Source: Methylophilaceae bacterium (GTDB lineage Bacteria; Pseudomonadota; Gammaproteobacteria; Burkholderiales; Methylophilaceae). Taken from it: 7,200 nucleotides of DNA. How positions within the stretch are numbered: position 1 is the first letter of the stretch; every line of letters begins with the position of its first letter. The translations under genes and the position numbers were made by a program. Positions 5,434-7,200 of the stretch are shown here, piece by piece. The notes beneath the pieces were generated by a model that was not told the DNA's origin, did no database searches, and was given only the letters and a program-made list of their open reading frames with translations. The stretch lies in assembly GCA_017880825.1 (NCBI GenBank), contig JADGRN010000071.1, positions 1 to 7,200 of the forward strand. The letters are read 5' to 3'.

Positions 5434-7200
5434 AAGCGGTCATGCCGTTATGCCGTAACAGTGCGTCTATAGTGGGTTCGCGGCCACGGAAGGCAACGAA
5501 GGACTCCAGCGCAGGACGCGAGCCGCCTTGAGCAAGGATTTCGCTCCAGAAACGGTGGCCGGTTTCTTCCGATAACACGCCATTCTCTTCAAACAGGCTG
5601 TAGGCATCGGCGGAGAGTACCTCCGCCCACTTGTAACTGTAATAGCCCGCTGCATAGCCACCAGCGAAGATGTGCGAGAAATTGTTGGGAAAGCGGTTCC
5701 ATTTCGGCGGGCGTACTACGGCGACTTCGTCGCGCACCTGTTCGATCAGGTCCAGTGCAGTTTGCCTGCCATACGGATCGAATTCACCGTGCAAGCGCAT
5801 ATCGAACAGCGAGAACTCAATCTGGCGCATGGTCTGCATGCCGGCCTGGAAGTTTTTGGCGGCGACCATCTTGTCGAACAGTGCGCGCGGTAAATGTGCG
5901 CCGGTTTCCGCGTGCCTGGTCATGTGGCGCAATACCTCCCATTCCCAGCAGAAGTTTTCCATGAACTGGCTGGGCAGTTCGACGGCGTCCCACTCCACGC
6001 CCTTGATGCCGGAAACACCATATTCGTCGACCTTGGTCAGCAAGTGATGCAGGCCGTGGCCGAATTCGTGAAACATGGTAATCACTTCATCGTGGGTAAA
6101 TTGCGCAGGCTTGTCGCCCATCGGGGCAGAGAAATTGCAGGTAAGAAAAGCCACCGGGGTTGCCAGCGTCTGTAGTGTCTTGCGGCGTGTGATGGCTTCG
6201 TCCATCCAGGCACCGCCGCGCTTGTTGTTGCGCGCATAGAGGTCGAGATAGAACTGGCCGACCAGATTGCCATCGCGACCGATAATTTCGTAAAAATTGA
6301 CATCCTTGTGCCACACCGGCGCTTGCGATGGGCGCACATGTACGCCGAATATGGTTTCGGTAACTTTGAACAAGCCATGCAATACTTGCTGTTCGGGAAA
6401 GTATTGCTTTACTTCCTGGTCGGAAAAAGCATATTTTTCCTCACGCAGCTTTTCCGAGACGTAAGCGATATCCCAAGCCTGCAGTTCTTTTAATCCAAGC
6501 TGATCAGCGGCATAGGCCTGCAACTCCTGCATATCGCGTTGTGCAAATGGTTTGGCGCGCACGGCCAAAGTCTGCAGAAAATCTGTGACTTGTGCTGGGG
6601 CTTGAGCCATTTTGGTGGCCAGTGAAACCTCGGCATAATTCGCGTAACCCAGTAACTGCGCGGCTTCACGGCGCAGCTTGAGGATGCTGGCTATAAGCGG
6701 GGTATTGTCCCATTGCGGCTGACCAAACTCCGAGGCGCGCGTGGCATAGGCGCGATACAGCGTTTCGCGCAGGCCACGGTTGTCGGCGTATTGCAGCAGC
6801 GGCATGTAGGAAGGGAAGTGCAGGGTAAATTTCCAGCCGCTTTTGGCATCTTGCTTGGCGGCTTGCTGCGCAGCTTCCAATGCGTCCGGAGGAATGCCCT
6901 TGAGTTCGTCGGCATGGTCGATGAATAACGCGTAAGCATTGGTGGTATCCAGCAGGTTTTCCTCAAATTTCGCAGAAAGCGTGGAAAGCTCCTCCTGGAT
7001 AGCCTTGAAGCGGGCTTTCTTATCTTGTGGCAGCTCTGCGCCACCGAGGCGAAAATCTCGCAGCTCGTTTTCTACGATCTTGCGCTGTGCGGCATTCAAG
7101 CTGGCGTAGGTTTTTCTGGCGCGTAACTCGCGGAACTTGGCGTATAGCCGTTTATCCTGTGATAAATCAGCATAGAAGGCAGTCAATTTTGGCAAATTAG
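5432..7200 (-). CDS. prlC: Oligopeptidase A (M3 family zinc metallopeptidase), N-terminus outside the window
   Basis: This cytoplasmic zinc endopeptidase degrades short peptides, including cleaved signal peptides. The frame is open to the right edge and the visible part is about 588 residues. The family is usually about 680, so roughly the first 90-100 residues and the true start lie beyond 7200; the TTG near 7195 is internal. The zinc site is intact: HEFGHGLHH (HExxH coded by 6056-6070), with the third ligand Glu in WDAVELPSQFMEN (codon 5978-5980). Other M3/PrlC signatures are FYLDLYARNNKRGGAWMD, AFLTCNFSAP, FTHDEVITMFHEFGHG, the substrate-binding HIFAGGYAAGYYSYKWAEVLSADA segment, and the C-terminal FRGREPTIDALLRHNG. 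Sequence follows the enterobacterial PrlC pattern closely along its length and shows no frameshift. It is the first visible gene of a same-strand run with the DUF4124-glutaredoxin and xthA genes; its promoter is outside the window. Confidence 0.96.
   Translation of the reverse strand, partial: NLPKLTAFYADLSQDKRLYAKFRELRARKTYASLNAAQRKIVENELRDFRLGGAELPQDKKARFKAIQEELSTLSAKFEENLLDTTNAYALFIDHADELKGIPPDALEAAQQAAKQDAKSGWKFTLHFPSYMPLLQYADNRGLRETLYRAYATRASEFGQPQWDNTPLIASILKLRREAAQLLGYANYAEVSLATKMAQAPAQVTDFLQTLAVRAKPFAQRDMQELQAYAADQLGLKELQAWDIAYVSEKLREEKYAFSDQEVKQYFPEQQVLHGLFKVTETIFGVHVRPSQAPVWHKDVNFYEIIGRDGNLVGQFYLDLYARNNKRGGAWMDEAITRRKTLQTLATPVAFLTCNFSAPMGDKPAQFTHDEVITMFHEFGHGLHHLLTKVDEYGVSGIKGVEWDAVELPSQFMENFCWEWEVLRHMTRHAETGAHLPRALFDKMVAAKNFQAGMQTMRQIEFSLFDMRLHGEFDPYGRQTALDLIEQVRDEVAVVRPPKWNRFPNNFSHIFAGGYAAGYYSYKWAEVLSADAYSLFEENGVLSEETGHRFWSEILAQGGSRPALESFVAFRGREPTIDALLRHNGMTA

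Noticed and set aside
1..7200. CRISPR array, tRNA/rRNA, insertion sequence, prophage or defence island
   Set aside because: No spaced repeats, terminal inverted repeats, transposase or integrase frames, or structured RNA signatures were seen. Apart from the small exported-protein gene and the DUF4124 protein, the genes belong to familiar core or signalling families.

Overview
The window reads as an ordinary chromosomal stretch of a proteobacterium, most likely a betaproteobacterium of moderate GC content (Nitrosomonadales/Gallionellaceae-like is my guess). The basis is the ntrY-ntrX pair, a TctD/TctE-type two-component pair, a periplasmic DUF4124-glutaredoxin protein, and an xthA and prlC of the proteobacterial types. 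There is no sign of phage, transposon, CRISPR, tRNA or rRNA. Coding density is high and both ends cut through genes.

Layout. (1) 1-1507, plus strand: the last ~78 codons of an NtrY-like sensor kinase, overlapping by four bases (ATGA) the start of an NtrX-like response regulator. This NtrX keeps its receiver and Fis-type DNA-binding domains, but its central AAA+ domain has lost every catalytic signature I can check. (2) A perfect hairpin at 1503-1532 separates it from the convergent pair at 1542-3594 on the minus strand. That pair is an OmpR-family response regulator followed, with a 14-base overlap, by a TctE/QseC-type membrane sensor kinase. (3) A 140-base divergent intergenic region, 3595-3734, leads to a small plus-strand gene (3735-3977) for an exported Ala/Lys/Pro-rich protein. 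It ends at a strong intrinsic terminator (4009-4044) shared with the convergent genes beyond. (4) 4060 to the right edge, minus strand, transcribed right to left: oligopeptidase A (prlC, N-terminus outside the window), a periplasmic DUF4124-glutaredoxin-like protein, and exonuclease III (xthA). The last starts at a TTG codon overlapping the stop of a possible 9-residue leader ORF.

How the genes work together. The two left-hand blocks are separate signalling systems. The divergent arrangement of the second regulator and the small exported protein suggests, but does not prove, that the regulator controls it. The right-hand block looks like a housekeeping run: cytoplasmic peptide turnover, a periplasmic thiol protein and DNA base-excision repair. 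I see no clearly new multi-gene system. The most interesting points are the apparently dead ATPase domain of NtrX, the regulator/small-secreted-protein pair and the unusual xthA start region.
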